In this document: one piece after another, positions 17,118 through 25,625 of the stretch | Numbering within the stretch: position 1 is the first letter of the stretch | Layout: each line of letters begins with the position of its first letter | Assembly (NCBI RefSeq): GCF_002257705.1 | Contig: NZ_LSLK01000113.1 | Coordinates: 62,001 to 126,000, forward strand | Length of the DNA stretch: 64,000 bases | DNA from: Sporomusa silvacetica DSM 10669 | Lineage (GTDB): Bacteria; Bacillota; Negativicutes; Sporomusales; Sporomusaceae | Direction of reading: 5' to 3' | Notes under the pieces: model-generated | What the model saw: only the letters and a program-made list of their open reading frames with translations | The model's database searches: none | Told to the model about the DNA's origin: nothing | Position numbers and translations under genes: made by a program

Positions 17118-19358
17118 TTAGTCTTCTGCCTTGTAAACTTTGCAGAGTATGCTCTTGAACGGAGCGCCGAAGCCAAGTTTACCGATATGTTTATGCGGGA
17201 TTAGGGTATTGATGTTGGATTTCCAAACACCATATAAGTTTGGCTCTTCGCCATTTTCTTCTGGATACCACATGCCATGAGTTGCATGAACAACATCTGG
17301 CTTAATGGCAGGCATCAGATGAGCTTTTTCTTTACATTTACCAAATTGGTTTTCAATATAGACCCAGTCACCCTCTTTGATACCAAGTTTTGCAGCGGTT
17401 TCTGGATTAATTTCCAAAATCGGATCTGGGTCAATAGTACGTAAAGTTTCGATTTGTCTGTGTTCTGAATGGAAGGAGGTCGCTTTTCTAGCACCGGTAG
17501 TCAGTACCAAAGGATATTCCTTCGCAAGTTCAGGAGTGCTTACCGGGCTATATGGTGGCTCTTTGTAATAAGGAAGCGGATCTTCGCCCCATTCTTCAAA
17601 GAGTGTCGAGCAAAGTTCAACTTTGCCTGTTACCGTATTAAAACCAGGTTCACCGTCATATCTCAAAAGGCCTTTTTCATGTTTACGATAGGTGTAACCA
17701 GGTTGGTATACACCGGCTTCTCTCAAGCCGTTGAAGTCAATGCCAAGTTCTGGTTTGAGCTGGTCGGTGAAGAAATCTTCAACACTTTCCCAAGGCCAGT
17801 TTTCAGGATTAAGGCGTTTACCCAATTCAATGCAAACCTCAATATCGGATTTACATTCGCCAACCGAGAATGCTTTGTTCATTGCGCCTACGAAAATTGC
17901 ATTCCGCCCAAAGTGAGTCAGAACTACACCATCATGCTCGGCGAATGTCGGCAATGGCAGAAAGATATCACCAAAAGCCATAGCAGTCGGAGTCATGAAG
18001 CAATCCTGTACAACGTTGAACTCCAAGGTTTTGAGCGCTTTGTACCATCTTTGAGGAGCAGCTGTATTAGTCGGTGCAATTGGCTGTGTGCTGTTAAACC
18101 AACCCATCCTCAGTTTATATGGTTTTCCAGACTCCAAGGTATCAAGGGTTTCGTCCGGATGAGTGGTAGCCAAAGCAGTAGCCAGAGCAGGCCATTCTTT
18201 TGCCCCGATACGTTTATCCCAAAGTTCTTCTGAAATCTGAGACCGGGTTTCAACACGCCATTTGCCAAGTAATGCAGCGGGTGGTCCTAATGTGATGCCA
18301 CCAGGCACGTCGAGGTTGCCAGTGATGGCGGAGATCGAAAGAATAGCGTGACCAAGTTGAACACCATTCGGATTTTCGTCGACAGCCAGGCCCCACTGGA
18401 TGGCAGTCGGTTTAGCTGTAGCCATAGCTCGAGCACATTCTCTGATTTTTTCAGCAGGGATACCAGTAATCTCTGCCACTTTTTCCACTGGATATTGTTG
18501 AACGCGTTCTTTAAGTTCTTCAAAACCATAGCACCAGTCTTCAACAAACTTATGATCATAGAGATCTTCGTTGATGATGACATTCAAGAAGCCAAGAGCC
18601 AATGCAGTATCTGTGCCTGGTCGTAATTGCATCCAATATGCTGACCGGCAAGAAAGAAAATTCAACCGTGGGTCAATAGAAATAATCTTGGTTCCGCGTT
18701 TCATCATATCAATAATGGAGTGCCCATAAAATCCATCAGGATTTGACCATAACGGCATTTTGCCCCAAAGTACTAAATATTCTGGTACCTTATATCCAGG
18801 ATGGTCATAACGGTCTGGGTAGTGACCAGCAAAGTCAATTTCCGGATAACCTGCGCCTAAGATATAATCAGTGATAGCGCAGCGAGGTCCGTAGCAAGAC
18901 CAACCGCTCAGAGGATAGCAAACATTTGGAGTTTGCAGTGAGGAAAAACCAAGCGGATAATAATACAAGCAAGCTTCCCTGCCGGTACCGCCAAATACGA
19001 TGATCGACTCAGCACCATAATTTTTCTTAAATCCGTTTACTTTTTCTACGATGATGTCCCAGGCTTCATCCCAGGTGATTTTTTCCCATTTATCTTTACC
19101 GCGATCCTCAGGAGCACGTTTCATAGGATAAATAATACGGTCGGGATGATGTACATACTCTGGTAAGGATAAGCATCTTACGCATAAACGTCCTTGGCTA
19201 ATAGGATGCTCAGGGTCACCCTCAACTTTAACCAGCTTGCCATCTTTAACAGTTAATTTCATGCCACAACCTACGGGATGATCTCCCGGGGGTGACCAAC
19301 CACAAGTTCGAACTGTATAACTACCGTCCTCGTGTATTTTTTTCCATTCTTTTTCCAC
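17118..19358 (-). CDS. Molybdopterin/tungstopterin oxidoreductase, acetylene-hydratase-like (MopB2)
   Basis: 746 residues, similar to MopB1 along the whole length. The start is GTG at 19356-19358 with GGTGAG upstream; no ATG is available because the frame is closed a few codons before. The N-terminal cysteines are C19, C31, C59 and C62. The residue matching MopB1 C28 is missing (PGDHPVGC versus PGCHDGC), so the cluster-binding motif is altered. The metal-ligand candidate is C155 in GWSCYGPR. Conserved segments include RGTKIISIDP, LRPGTDTALALGFLNVII and VAEITGIPAEKIRECA. Cytoplasmic. Substrate unknown; the transporters downstream suggest an organic acid. Confidence 0.9.
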   Translation of the reverse strand: MEKEWKKIHEDGSYTVRTCGWSPPGDHPVGCGMKLTVKDGKLVKVEGDPEHPISQGRLCVRCLSLPEYVHHPDRIIYPMKRAPEDRGKDKWEKITWDEAWDIIVEKVNGFKKNYGAESIIVFGGTGREACLYYYPLGFSSLQTPNVCYPLSGWSCYGPRCAITDYILGAGYPEIDFAGHYPDRYDHPGYKVPEYLVLWGKMPLWSNPDGFYGHSIIDMMKRGTKIISIDPRLNFLSCRSAYWMQLRPGTDTALALGFLNVIINEDLYDHKFVEDWCYGFEELKERVQQYPVEKVAEITGIPAEKIRECARAMATAKPTAIQWGLAVDENPNGVQLGHAILSISAITGNLDVPGGITLGPPAALLGKWRVETRSQISEELWDKRIGAKEWPALATALATTHPDETLDTLESGKPYKLRMGWFNSTQPIAPTNTAAPQRWYKALKTLEFNVVQDCFMTPTAMAFGDIFLPLPTFAEHDGVVLTHFGRNAIFVGAMNKAFSVGECKSDIEVCIELGKRLNPENWPWESVEDFFTDQLKPELGIDFNGLREAGVYQPGYTYRKHEKGLLRYDGEPGFNTVTGKVELCSTLFEEWGEDPLPYYKEPPYSPVSTPELAKEYPLVLTTGARKATSFHSEHRQIETLRTIDPDPILEINPETAAKLGIKEGDWVYIENQFGKCKEKAHLMPAIKPDVVHATHGMWYPEENGEEPNLYGVWKSNINTLIPHKHIGKLGFGAPFKSILCKVYKAED

Positions 19359-19554
19359 GATCTCACCAACCCTTTCAAAAACTCTCTTTTACTTTGAACA
19401 ATCCAAGCATTTGGCTTTGCTTCTAAACACCTCCTCAGGCGTTTGACAGACCAGAGCACCTTTTTTCCCAGGCTCGATATTTTTCTTGCAAAATGATATA
19501 TAGCCTATAGTCTGGATATCCGTTCAGTTGCTTGTCTGCCCGAAGAAGTATTAG

Positions 19555-19571
19555 TGCATTAAACATGCCAA
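19555..19571 (-). promoter_or_regulatory. Sigma-54 promoter of the MopB2 operon
   Basis: The minus strand reads TTGGCATGTTTAATGCA, with GG-N10-GC spacing. It lies about 185 bases before the GTG start. The leader contains a GAGGAGGTG stretch near 19430 but no convincing gene. The remaining 19572-20050 is AT-rich with no supportable gene; GGAAT...ATTCC near 19659-19673 is a weak enhancer candidate. Confidence 0.85.
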
Positions 19572-20051
19572 CTTTCTTTACAACCGCAAAAGCGGCATTT
19601 TTCTTGGATTATTTGCCTTTCTTCCCCAATTCACAAAAACGCAAATATTCTTTTTTTAGGAATCATAAATTCCAGCTTATAAGTCCACAAACCTGGGAAA
19701 ACACCAGATACTAGCTAATCCTTTTTTGCGACCCGTATGTCATTATAGGATCTCATTTAGCGAAAACATTGTTAGTTAGCGGCAAATAAACAGCACCTTT
19801 TCAGCAAAAAAGGATTGTAGAGCCGTTGGATAAATTGCGATCAGAAAGACGACTACGTCCTCCCTCATTCGAAGTAGCCATCTTTCTTATTCTTTAAGAT
19901 AGCAAGAAAGCATTAAATTGTATCTTCCGCTATTCGGTTAATCCAAACCGAACATACAAAAACTGCCTTTGCTATTCTCAAAGACACTTCCAGCTTAACT
20001 GACCACAATTTATCCACTCGCTTCTGGTGACCCGGTGCGCATTAAACTGAA

Positions 20052-20189
20052 TTATTTTTTTGTGAAATTTGCTGAACCGTAGTTCTGTCCGGGTTTGCGC
20101 TTTGATGGTGGAATTTGAGAATTATCAACTGCTTTCTCTTTGCCAGCCTCCTCTGTCTTTGGAGCCTTTTCTTCTTTATTTTCAGTCAT
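20052..20189 (-). CDS. Small charged protein (45 aa) behind a sigma-54 promoter
   Basis: ATG at 20187-20189 with AAAGGAGGTGA 6-7 bases upstream. The product is hydrophilic, rich in Lys and Glu in the first 20 residues, and ends KRKPGQNYGSANFTKK. It has no cysteines, no membrane segment and no family I recognise. A -24/-12 promoter lies 30-50 bases upstream, so it is expressed with the MopB system. It may be read as a short unit on its own, since 690 bases and another sigma-54 promoter separate it from MopB2. Confidence 0.7.
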   Translation of the reverse strand: MTENKEEKAPKTEEAGKEKAVDNSQIPPSKRKPGQNYGSANFTKK

Positions 20190-20221
20190 AGAAAATCACC
20201 TCCTTTATGTTAAAACTATTA

Positions 20222-20238
20222 AGCAATAATCATGCCAG
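20222..20238 (-). promoter_or_regulatory. Sigma-54 promoter of the 45-aa protein
   Basis: The minus strand reads TGGCATGATTATTGCT, matching TGGCAYGN4TTGCW with GG-N10-GC. A palindrome TTACTTTA-AC-TAAAGTAA at 20288-20305 lies about 60 bases upstream and could be an activator site. Confidence 0.8.
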
Positions 20239-20670
20239 TTTGTTAATATTCCCACAAATCCGCGTACCTTCAGGGTTTATAGCATAATTACTTTAACTAA
20301 AGTAACCATTACTCAATCTCTTTTTAGGATGGTTAAATTATTGCCTGCCGCTGTGTAGTGCAGGAGAATCAGTGAAAATCAGGCAGTCTAAAATTAGGAG
20401 TATAATGTCATTTTAGGATTCCTAACCCTGATAGGTTTAAATGGACATAAAAAAAAACGCTTGCACGGGTCCTTTGGCTTCAGAAACATCCAAAATTCGG
20501 TGCTCAATCCGTTGATTTCTCTGTAATCGTGGATACATTGTCTTGGCAACAAACTAAGAAAATGACCTTTATATTGCAAATTGACTAGTTTTCCCTTATA
20601 TTCAAATAAGAGAATGTTATTTATTAGATGTCTAATAGTTTTCAATGCAAACCAAATTGGAGGTACAGAT

Positions 20671-21507
20671 ATGAGAAATGCAATTGTCATATTTACGAAG
20701 GTTCCAAAAATCGGCGACAACAAGACCCGACTCACTATCGAACGCGGCGGCATATTAACACTGGAAGAAGCCAAAGAGTTTTATGAAGCCTCGTTATTGG
20801 ATGTTATTGATAGCTGTATTATCGCAAATTGTTGTGATATATACATTTGCCAAAATTTGGACGGAGATAAGAATTACCTGAAGCATCTCATTGAGTCGAC
20901 ATTCGGCCACGGAGCTGTCAAAGATATTTTCAAGGATGAAGGACGTTCATTTGACCAAGGCATGCAATATGCGGTTAACTACATATTTAAAGATGGATCT
21001 GACCAAAGGCTGGCAGACAGTGTTTTTATCCTGGGTGGAGATACCCCTACACTCCAGCCAACTACAATTCAAGCAGCCGTAAAAAAACTTGAATTGATAG
21101 CATCCAGTCCCAAGGCATTTACTTGTGCGAAGCAGACACAACTTGATAATCCAGTAATTGGTGCCGGGATCATCGAATCTGTCGATCAAGAAGGTGGATT
21201 TAATTTAATCGGCTACACGTACTCTACACCATTCTCATTTAATGGCGTTTTCTATAACCAAGATGGCATAACAGCCCTGGATATGATTGCTTATAAAGCC
21301 GCAGAACACAACATTCCTATTAACCTTGTTGAAATGATCCCTGATATTGACTTGCCGGCAGATCTGGCCAGCGTACTTCCTGTACTAAACACACTTAAGC
21401 TTGTCCGTCAATACGATTCGAACATTGTCTTACCCAAAAGAACGATACGTTATTTAGAAGAATTAGGTCTCCAAGCTTCGGCCCCAGTATCCGAAATTGT
21501 TGACTAA
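20671..21507 (+). CDS. DUF2064-type GT-A fold nucleotidyl/glycosyltransferase-like protein
   Basis: 278 residues from the ATG at 20671, preceded by TTGGAGGTA. The opening AIVIFTKVPKIGDNKTRL matches the KxPxxGxxKTRL nucleotide-binding start of the DUF2064 (TIGR04282) group. VFILGGDTPTL corresponds to the family's G-[TS]-D-x-P metal-binding stretch. Members are distant relatives of MobA/CofC-like nucleotidyltransferases, and most have no proven reaction. It is the only plus-strand gene in the first 32 kb and stands alone between the MopB2 unit and activator 2. A link to cofactor modification is tempting but unproven. Confidence 0.8.
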   Translation: MRNAIVIFTKVPKIGDNKTRLTIERGGILTLEEAKEFYEASLLDVIDSCIIANCCDIYICQNLDGDKNYLKHLIESTFGHGAVKDIFKDEGRSFDQGMQYAVNYIFKDGSDQRLADSVFILGGDTPTLQPTTIQAAVKKLELIASSPKAFTCAKQTQLDNPVIGAGIIESVDQEGGFNLIGYTYSTPFSFNGVFYNQDGITALDMIAYKAAEHNIPINLVEMIPDIDLPADLASVLPVLNTLKLVRQYDSNIVLPKRTIRYLEELGLQASAPVSEIVD

Positions 21508-21513
21508 TTATAT

Positions 21514-21694
21514 AAGATAAGACTTGGCTTGTGCCAAGTCCCTCAGGACGGCCGAATTGCTGTGCCATCCATGGCGCAATCGGCACTAGCGCCATCCGGG
21601 CGGGTCGCCGGCAGAAGCCTTAGTCGTTCAATCCAGGGAAAGTTATACTTTCCATCTGGATAAGATAAGACTTGGCTTGTGCCAAGTCCCTTAT
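21514..21694 (+). repeat. Modular intergenic repeat R1, copy 4 (A-B-C-D plus second A)
   Basis: The fullest copy: modules A, B, C and D in order, followed at once by a second module A (21662-21694). It shows that modules can be added or lost independently. Confidence 0.88.
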
Positions 21695-21766
21695 CTTTCT
21701 GGCAGAAACGCAAAATACTCCTTATATTCAAGGAGTATTTTTTGGTTTAACGTGTAAATTATCACA

Positions 21767-23854
21767 TTAGCTATATTCAATATTATAGTCTTTCAATTTT
21801 CGATACAAGGTAGATCGGCTTATACCCAGTATCTCGGCTGCAGCAGGTACGTAGTTGTTAGCATGCATTAGAGCCGTTTCGATGGCAGCTTTTTCAAGAT
21901 TCTCCAGGCAAAGCATTTCTCCCAAGTTTCCATTGCCGCTAGATATATCCTCAATTTTTATCGGGCAGGTTTCCAAAATAATATAGTTCGGTAAATTTTC
22001 CGGCTTGATTACGTCTCCTAGGGCAGTATTAACGGCATAAATCATCGCGTTTTGCAATTGCCGTACATTGCCCGGCCATTCATATTCATTAAGTTTTTTC
22101 TGGGCTGCCAAACTGATTTGTGGAATATCCCAACCATTTTTCCGGCAATACTTCTCAACAAAGAACTCACTAAGAACTTTGATATCTTCCCCTCTATCCC
22201 TTAGTGATGGTATGTTAATCGTTAATACCGATAAGCGAAAGTAGAGATCGGCACGGAATTGATTTTCTTTTACCATTTTATGGATGTTTCTATTTGTGGC
22301 CGCAATTAATCTAAAATCAACTTTTTTATAACGACTGCCGCCAACTCGCATGATTTGCTTATCTTCCAACGTTCTTAGCAAAACAGCCTGAAGCTCCAGC
22401 GGCATGTCACCAATTTCGTCGAGAAACAGCGTACCCCCGTGAGCCAATTCAATTTTACCAGGTCTGCCGTTTCGTTCCGCACCAGTAAAGCTGCCACCTT
22501 CATAACCAAATAATTCACTTTCGATTAATTCCCGGGGCATAGCGGCACAGTTTACTGCCATAAACGGCCCTTGAGGACAATACACGTTATGCATCGCCTG
22601 GGCATAAAGTTCCTTCCCAGTACCGCTTTCCCCAATTACGAGGATGTTTTCCGGTGAACTGGCGAAGCGCCGTGCTAAAGCCATACTCTTCTGAAATTCC
22701 TTGTTCTGACTTATGATATTCTCAAACGTGTAAATAGCCACGTTGCCTGTTTTGCCACTTTTCTGAGCGGCTAACTTTTCACAAGAACTTAGTTTTAACA
22801 CAGCGACATCTAACTCTTGGGTGTATTTGTTTAGGATTGGCCGGATATTTACTTGATAATAGTCCTTGTCAAAACCCACTCCGAAGCGTTCTTCAACCGT
22901 TACATTCTCGCCCTTTTTCGCTAAATCCATTAAACAAGAATTATTCCCTAGGAATTCATTAATATTTCTAGCATCGGCTTCTTCCTGTCTGAGTTTCAGA
23001 ATACGCATACCCGCCGGATTGATATGAAGGATTCGCCCTTGTTGGTTAATTGTTACAATGCCTTCATCGATGCAGGCCAAAGTAGCGTGCAATGCATTAA
23101 CAACAGTATTATACCTATTTTTAAGGTTAAATTCAGTCTCTATAATAGTTGCCAGAGAAATTACCAAACACAAACTATGTGGCCCCATCTTTTTAATCGT
23201 GTCTTCCTCAGGCGTATTTAGCAAGGGCTGACTTACCAGCACCGCTACAGCCTGGATGATACCATTTACATCTTTTATTGGAGCTGCCGAAGCAATACTA
23301 TTTTGGAAAGCAATACAATAATGTTCCGGTCCAATTAACTGAACAGGCCGCTTAAGCCGCAGGCATAATTCATGAGCTGTAGTACCCTCGGATTCTTCAT
23401 TGATAAGCAAACCTGTCCGAGTATCGAATTCAGGAAGTTTTACGAAACTCTCCAAACTTCCATTATTCAACAATACTATTCCGTCTTTATCAAATAAGTA
23501 TAAAATATAGCCACAGGCTAGAATGACGTCTTGCAAAGATTTTGTCAGCGCATAGGTAATGTCTATGAGTCCACGGTTTTTATCCAAAATTTCAGATAAT
23601 TTAGCCGGACTCAAATTGGACCCTGTCACCACTGAATAAGGATTAACGCCTCTTTTTCGTGATCTAATCCAGGAAGCAGCTACTTCCTGATCCATATAGG
23701 AATATTGGCGTGGATCCTCAGCTTCATTTTGTAGAAACGCCTGTTTATATTGGAGTATAGCCTGCCAACGCTCACGAGATAGTAGTTCGCTGTTAATAGT
23801 AAGAAAATTAGCTGGTGCATTTGAGATACTATGAGTATACGCTGCAACAGTCAC
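21767..23854 (-). CDS. Sigma-54-dependent activator with GAF/PAS sensor (AcoR-like), regulator 2
   Basis: 695 residues, collinear with 4951-7074. Order: N-terminal AcoR-like/GAF sensor (to about 225), PAS-like segment (about 240-350), then AAA+ with GESGTGKELYAQ (Walker A), GGSFTGAERNG (sigma-54 contact) and LFLDEIGDMPLELQAVLLR (Walker B). The C-terminal Fis-type helix-turn-helix is AAEILGISRSTLYRKLKDYN. It is preceded directly by leader RNA A2 with its terminator, 120 bases before the start. It is the likely activator of the promoters at 19555 and 20222. The divergent sensor halves of the two regulators suggest related but different inducers. Confidence 0.95.
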   Translation of the reverse strand: MTVAAYTHSISNAPANFLTINSELLSRERWQAILQYKQAFLQNEAEDPRQYSYMDQEVAASWIRSRKRGVNPYSVVTGSNLSPAKLSEILDKNRGLIDITYALTKSLQDVILACGYILYLFDKDGIVLLNNGSLESFVKLPEFDTRTGLLINEESEGTTAHELCLRLKRPVQLIGPEHYCIAFQNSIASAAPIKDVNGIIQAVAVLVSQPLLNTPEEDTIKKMGPHSLCLVISLATIIETEFNLKNRYNTVVNALHATLACIDEGIVTINQQGRILHINPAGMRILKLRQEEADARNINEFLGNNSCLMDLAKKGENVTVEERFGVGFDKDYYQVNIRPILNKYTQELDVAVLKLSSCEKLAAQKSGKTGNVAIYTFENIISQNKEFQKSMALARRFASSPENILVIGESGTGKELYAQAMHNVYCPQGPFMAVNCAAMPRELIESELFGYEGGSFTGAERNGRPGKIELAHGGTLFLDEIGDMPLELQAVLLRTLEDKQIMRVGGSRYKKVDFRLIAATNRNIHKMVKENQFRADLYFRLSVLTINIPSLRDRGEDIKVLSEFFVEKYCRKNGWDIPQISLAAQKKLNEYEWPGNVRQLQNAMIYAVNTALGDVIKPENLPNYIILETCPIKIEDISSGNGNLGEMLCLENLEKAAIETALMHANNYVPAAAEILGISRSTLYRKLKDYNIEYS

Positions 23855-23969
23855 CTACAGTCCCTCCCTTACTTTTACCAGATATTTTTCAGTTAAACTC
23901 ATGCTATGTAACCACAGAGTTGTTAAACTATAAGTGCCATTGGACCTGATTTTAAATCCTGAGATATTG

Positions 23970-24124
23970 AAAAAAAAGAGGCAGCCTTTACAGACTTCCT
24001 GCGCACAATAGGGCAGGTATGAAAATTACTCTTCATACCTTTCGGTCAGTCTTTTCCATGGGAAAAGATGACTCGGAACTCATCTATAAGTAATGATTCT
24101 TGAAGCTTCTATAAAATCCTGCAA
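23970..24124 (-). ncRNA. Structured leader RNA family A, copy 2 (riboswitch candidate)
   Basis: Direct 5' leader of regulator 2. Minus strand: UUCCGAGUCA, stem UCUUUUCC/GGAAAAGA, UGACCGAAAGG, stem GGUAUGAA/UUCAUACC, CUGCCCUAUUGUGCG, then a terminator hairpin ending in eight U (23970-24001). Compared with copy 1 the first stem has changed sequence while keeping its pairing, and a U-G pair becomes U-A in the second. That is evidence for a conserved fold controlling transcription read-through into the activator gene. Confidence 0.65.
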
Positions 24125-24215
24125 AACAAACATGTAAATGTTTAAAATTTCCGATAATTCTCACTCTTGCTTTTTAGAAAAATTCTACTTTGTCTATATG
24201 GAATTATTAGTATTA

Positions 24216-24404
24216 TCATGGTAATAGATATTCTAAATGTTCCATTTTGATTTTTCTAAGCTTCGCTCTTGCTTCTTCCGACGTTTTCCCCAGCGGGCGA
24301 CTAGTTTTATCTACCATATTAAGCAGTACATATTCACCCTGCGAAATGATAATTGTTTCGGTACCAAATCCGGAATTTGTAAAAGAAGGGTAATCTATCT
24401 CCAT
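24216..24404 (-). CDS. Small protein of unknown function (62 aa)
   Basis: AAAAGGAG lies 8-9 bases before the ATG. The product is soluble and mixed alpha/beta in character: the N-terminal half (TETIIISQGEYVLLNMVD) is strand-like, and the C-terminal half (SEEARAKLRKIKMEHLEYL) is a charged amphipathic helix. I do not recognise a family. It is the first of three small minus-strand genes that separate the MopB region from the arsS/rep region. Confidence 0.65.
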   Translation of the reverse strand: MEIDYPSFTNSGFGTETIIISQGEYVLLNMVDKTSRPLGKTSEEARAKLRKIKMEHLEYLLP

Positions 24405-24449
24405 ATTTCATTTCTCCTTTTTATCTATATACAACGCGTTAAAGTTTTG

Positions 24450-24523
24450 CAGGCGGGTGGTGCGTTGGCAAAAACGGAAGTCAAACGCTAGTGGTGGAGC
24501 GTTGTCAATACACCAGCCGTCTG
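24450..24523. repeat. Cruciform repeat R2, copy 1
   Basis: A 74-base element whose ends pair imperfectly (CAGGCGG...CCGTCTG), with an inner AACGCT/AGCGTT hairpin. It aligns with 61478-61551, which keeps the same outer and inner pairing with different bases. Confidence 0.55.
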
Positions 24524-24573
24524 TTAGATTTGTTAAACCACAAAGCAATACTTTTATCAAAAATAGGTTACGA

Positions 24574-24858
24574 TCATTCAGAGTTATCTGACGTATTGGG
24601 AGGTGGAGTACGATATTTACACGTCTTCACGATACCATCTTGAGAAGGCTTTTTATGCTTATTACAGGGGTTCGCACATAAGTCATCAACATATAAACAC
24701 ATAACGGTTGGACGTTTTGGAAGTGGAGGCAGCTCTGTTCCACACCTTTTGCAGTTCTTACGTTCGGGGAAGTTATAGGTACCGCAAATAGGACACGCTC
24801 TTGGCTTTTCCTTTGGCGGCTTACATCCCCCACAATATGGATTGCAAGACCAACACAT
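24574..24858 (-). CDS. Cysteine-rich zinc-ribbon protein (94 aa)
   Basis: ATG with AAGGAGGA upstream. The chain begins MCWSCNPYCGGCKPP and contains CPIC-x9-CKRC, then a second cysteine group (MCLYVDDLCANPCNKH and a final KTCKY). The CPICGTYNFPERKNCKRCGTE core resembles the knuckle of the miniproteins at 4044 and 4426. It therefore belongs to the same loosely defined group, extended by a C-terminal four-cysteine module. Probably metal-binding; no known function. Confidence 0.75.
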   Translation of the reverse strand: MCWSCNPYCGGCKPPKEKPRACPICGTYNFPERKNCKRCGTELPPLPKRPTVMCLYVDDLCANPCNKHKKPSQDGIVKTCKYRTPPPNTSDNSE

Positions 24859-25039
24859 ACTGCTTCCTCCTTAATTCCCCTTCAATCCTAGATCCTACAC
24901 AGAATGCGAAGCGCAGTCATAGTAGCAAATAAAGAGCAATGATTTATTGTCCTATTTTGAGACTAGCGCTCAGACACTCTATGTAATATCCAGTAGTGAT
25001 TACTAGTTTTTTATTATCGAAGTAGCCGCGATACAGCAG

Positions 25040-25288
25040 TTATTTCGTGTCAAATCGGCTAAGTGCAGCTAACAGTGTTGTTTTAAGATGCATTGCGTGG
25101 CTTTTTTCCGGATACTCTACCTCCGCTACCTTAAAAAGCTCACGCAGCCTTCTTTCCAAATCTTCATTGGATTGGTAATCCCCTAGATCCATAGCCATGT
25201 TCCCCATGAATACCGACGGAGAAGCTGAACCACTGTTTTGATGAAGCTTATTCCAAACGGCCGCCGCATCTTGCAATGTGAATGCCAT
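25040..25288 (-). CDS. Small acidic protein of unknown function (82 aa)
   Basis: GGAGGG lies 8 bases before the ATG. Predicted mostly helical (LQDAAAVWNKLHQ, NEDLERRLRELFKVAEV, HLKTTLLAALSRF), without cysteines or a membrane segment. No family recognised. It has its own promoter with repeated TGTCCTATTTT boxes (25322-25389), so it seems individually regulated. Confidence 0.7.
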   Translation of the reverse strand: MAFTLQDAAAVWNKLHQNSGSASPSVFMGNMAMDLGDYQSNEDLERRLRELFKVAEVEYPEKSHAMHLKTTLLAALSRFDTK

Positions 25289-25321
25289 AATATAACCCTC
25301 CTCTAATTCTTACTATTTTGA

Positions 25322-25389
25322 GTATTACACTAATAGGACACAACGTCAAGAATCAAAATAGGACAGTATATCGCCTTTTGTCCTATTTT
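25322..25389 (-). promoter_or_regulatory. Promoter with repeated TGTCCTATTTT boxes
   Basis: Minus-strand -35 TTGACG (25344-25349) and -10 TAATAC (25322-25327) are 16 bases apart. Boxes of TGTCCTATT(TT) lie in the spacer (minus strand, complement at 25332-25340), just upstream (complement at 25355-25365) and in reverse orientation at 25379-25389. A fourth lies past the gene at 24949-24959. The arrangement suggests an operator for a specific regulator. Confidence 0.6.
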
Positions 25390-25445
25390 AGGATACTCAT
25401 GCAAATGAGCTAATCAGCGGCGTACAACTAGCGTTGTAACAATTA

Positions 25446-25491
25446 GCTTTAGTCGTTGAATCCAGGGAAAATTATACTTCCCTCTGGGAAA
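25446..25491 (+). repeat. Modular intergenic repeat R1, copy 5 (degenerate)
   Basis: Only the end of module C (TTTAGTCGTTG) and a decayed module D (TCCAGGGAAAATTATACTT...) remain. Confidence 0.65.
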
Positions 25492-25496
25492 AATAG

Positions 25497-25556
25497 GGAG
25501 TGTAAAATTAAGTGCATAAGTTCCTTCGAACTTACACACTTAATTTTACACTCCCT
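25497..25556. terminator. Long perfect hairpin
   Basis: A 19-bp outer stem GGGAGTGTAAAATTAAGTG with its complement encloses a nested TAAGTTC/GAACTTA stem. It lies between the lipoprotein gene and the repeat and is probably a terminator for the minus-strand gene. Confidence 0.65.
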
Positions 25557-25625
25557 TGAGGTTGGCTGCCGCTTTATATATATTTACACCAAAATCTGCA
25601 TGGAACTCCTGATAAATCTCTTTTC

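Noticed and set aside
17469..18233. Plus-strand 254-codon frame inside MopB2
   Set aside because: Long but antisense to conserved MopB2 sequence, with no domain and no start signals.
16753..19358. Calling the MopB/ferredoxin pair a pyrogallol transhydroxylase or resorcinol hydroxylase
   Set aside because: The small subunits of those enzymes are clearly larger than 111-113 residues, and the candidate metal ligand here is Cys rather than the Ser I recall for transhydroxylase.
19382..19470. Leader peptide in front of MopB2
   Set aside because: GAGGAGGTG is followed by possible very short frames, but spacing to any ATG is wrong and no conserved counterpart exists in the MopB1 leader.
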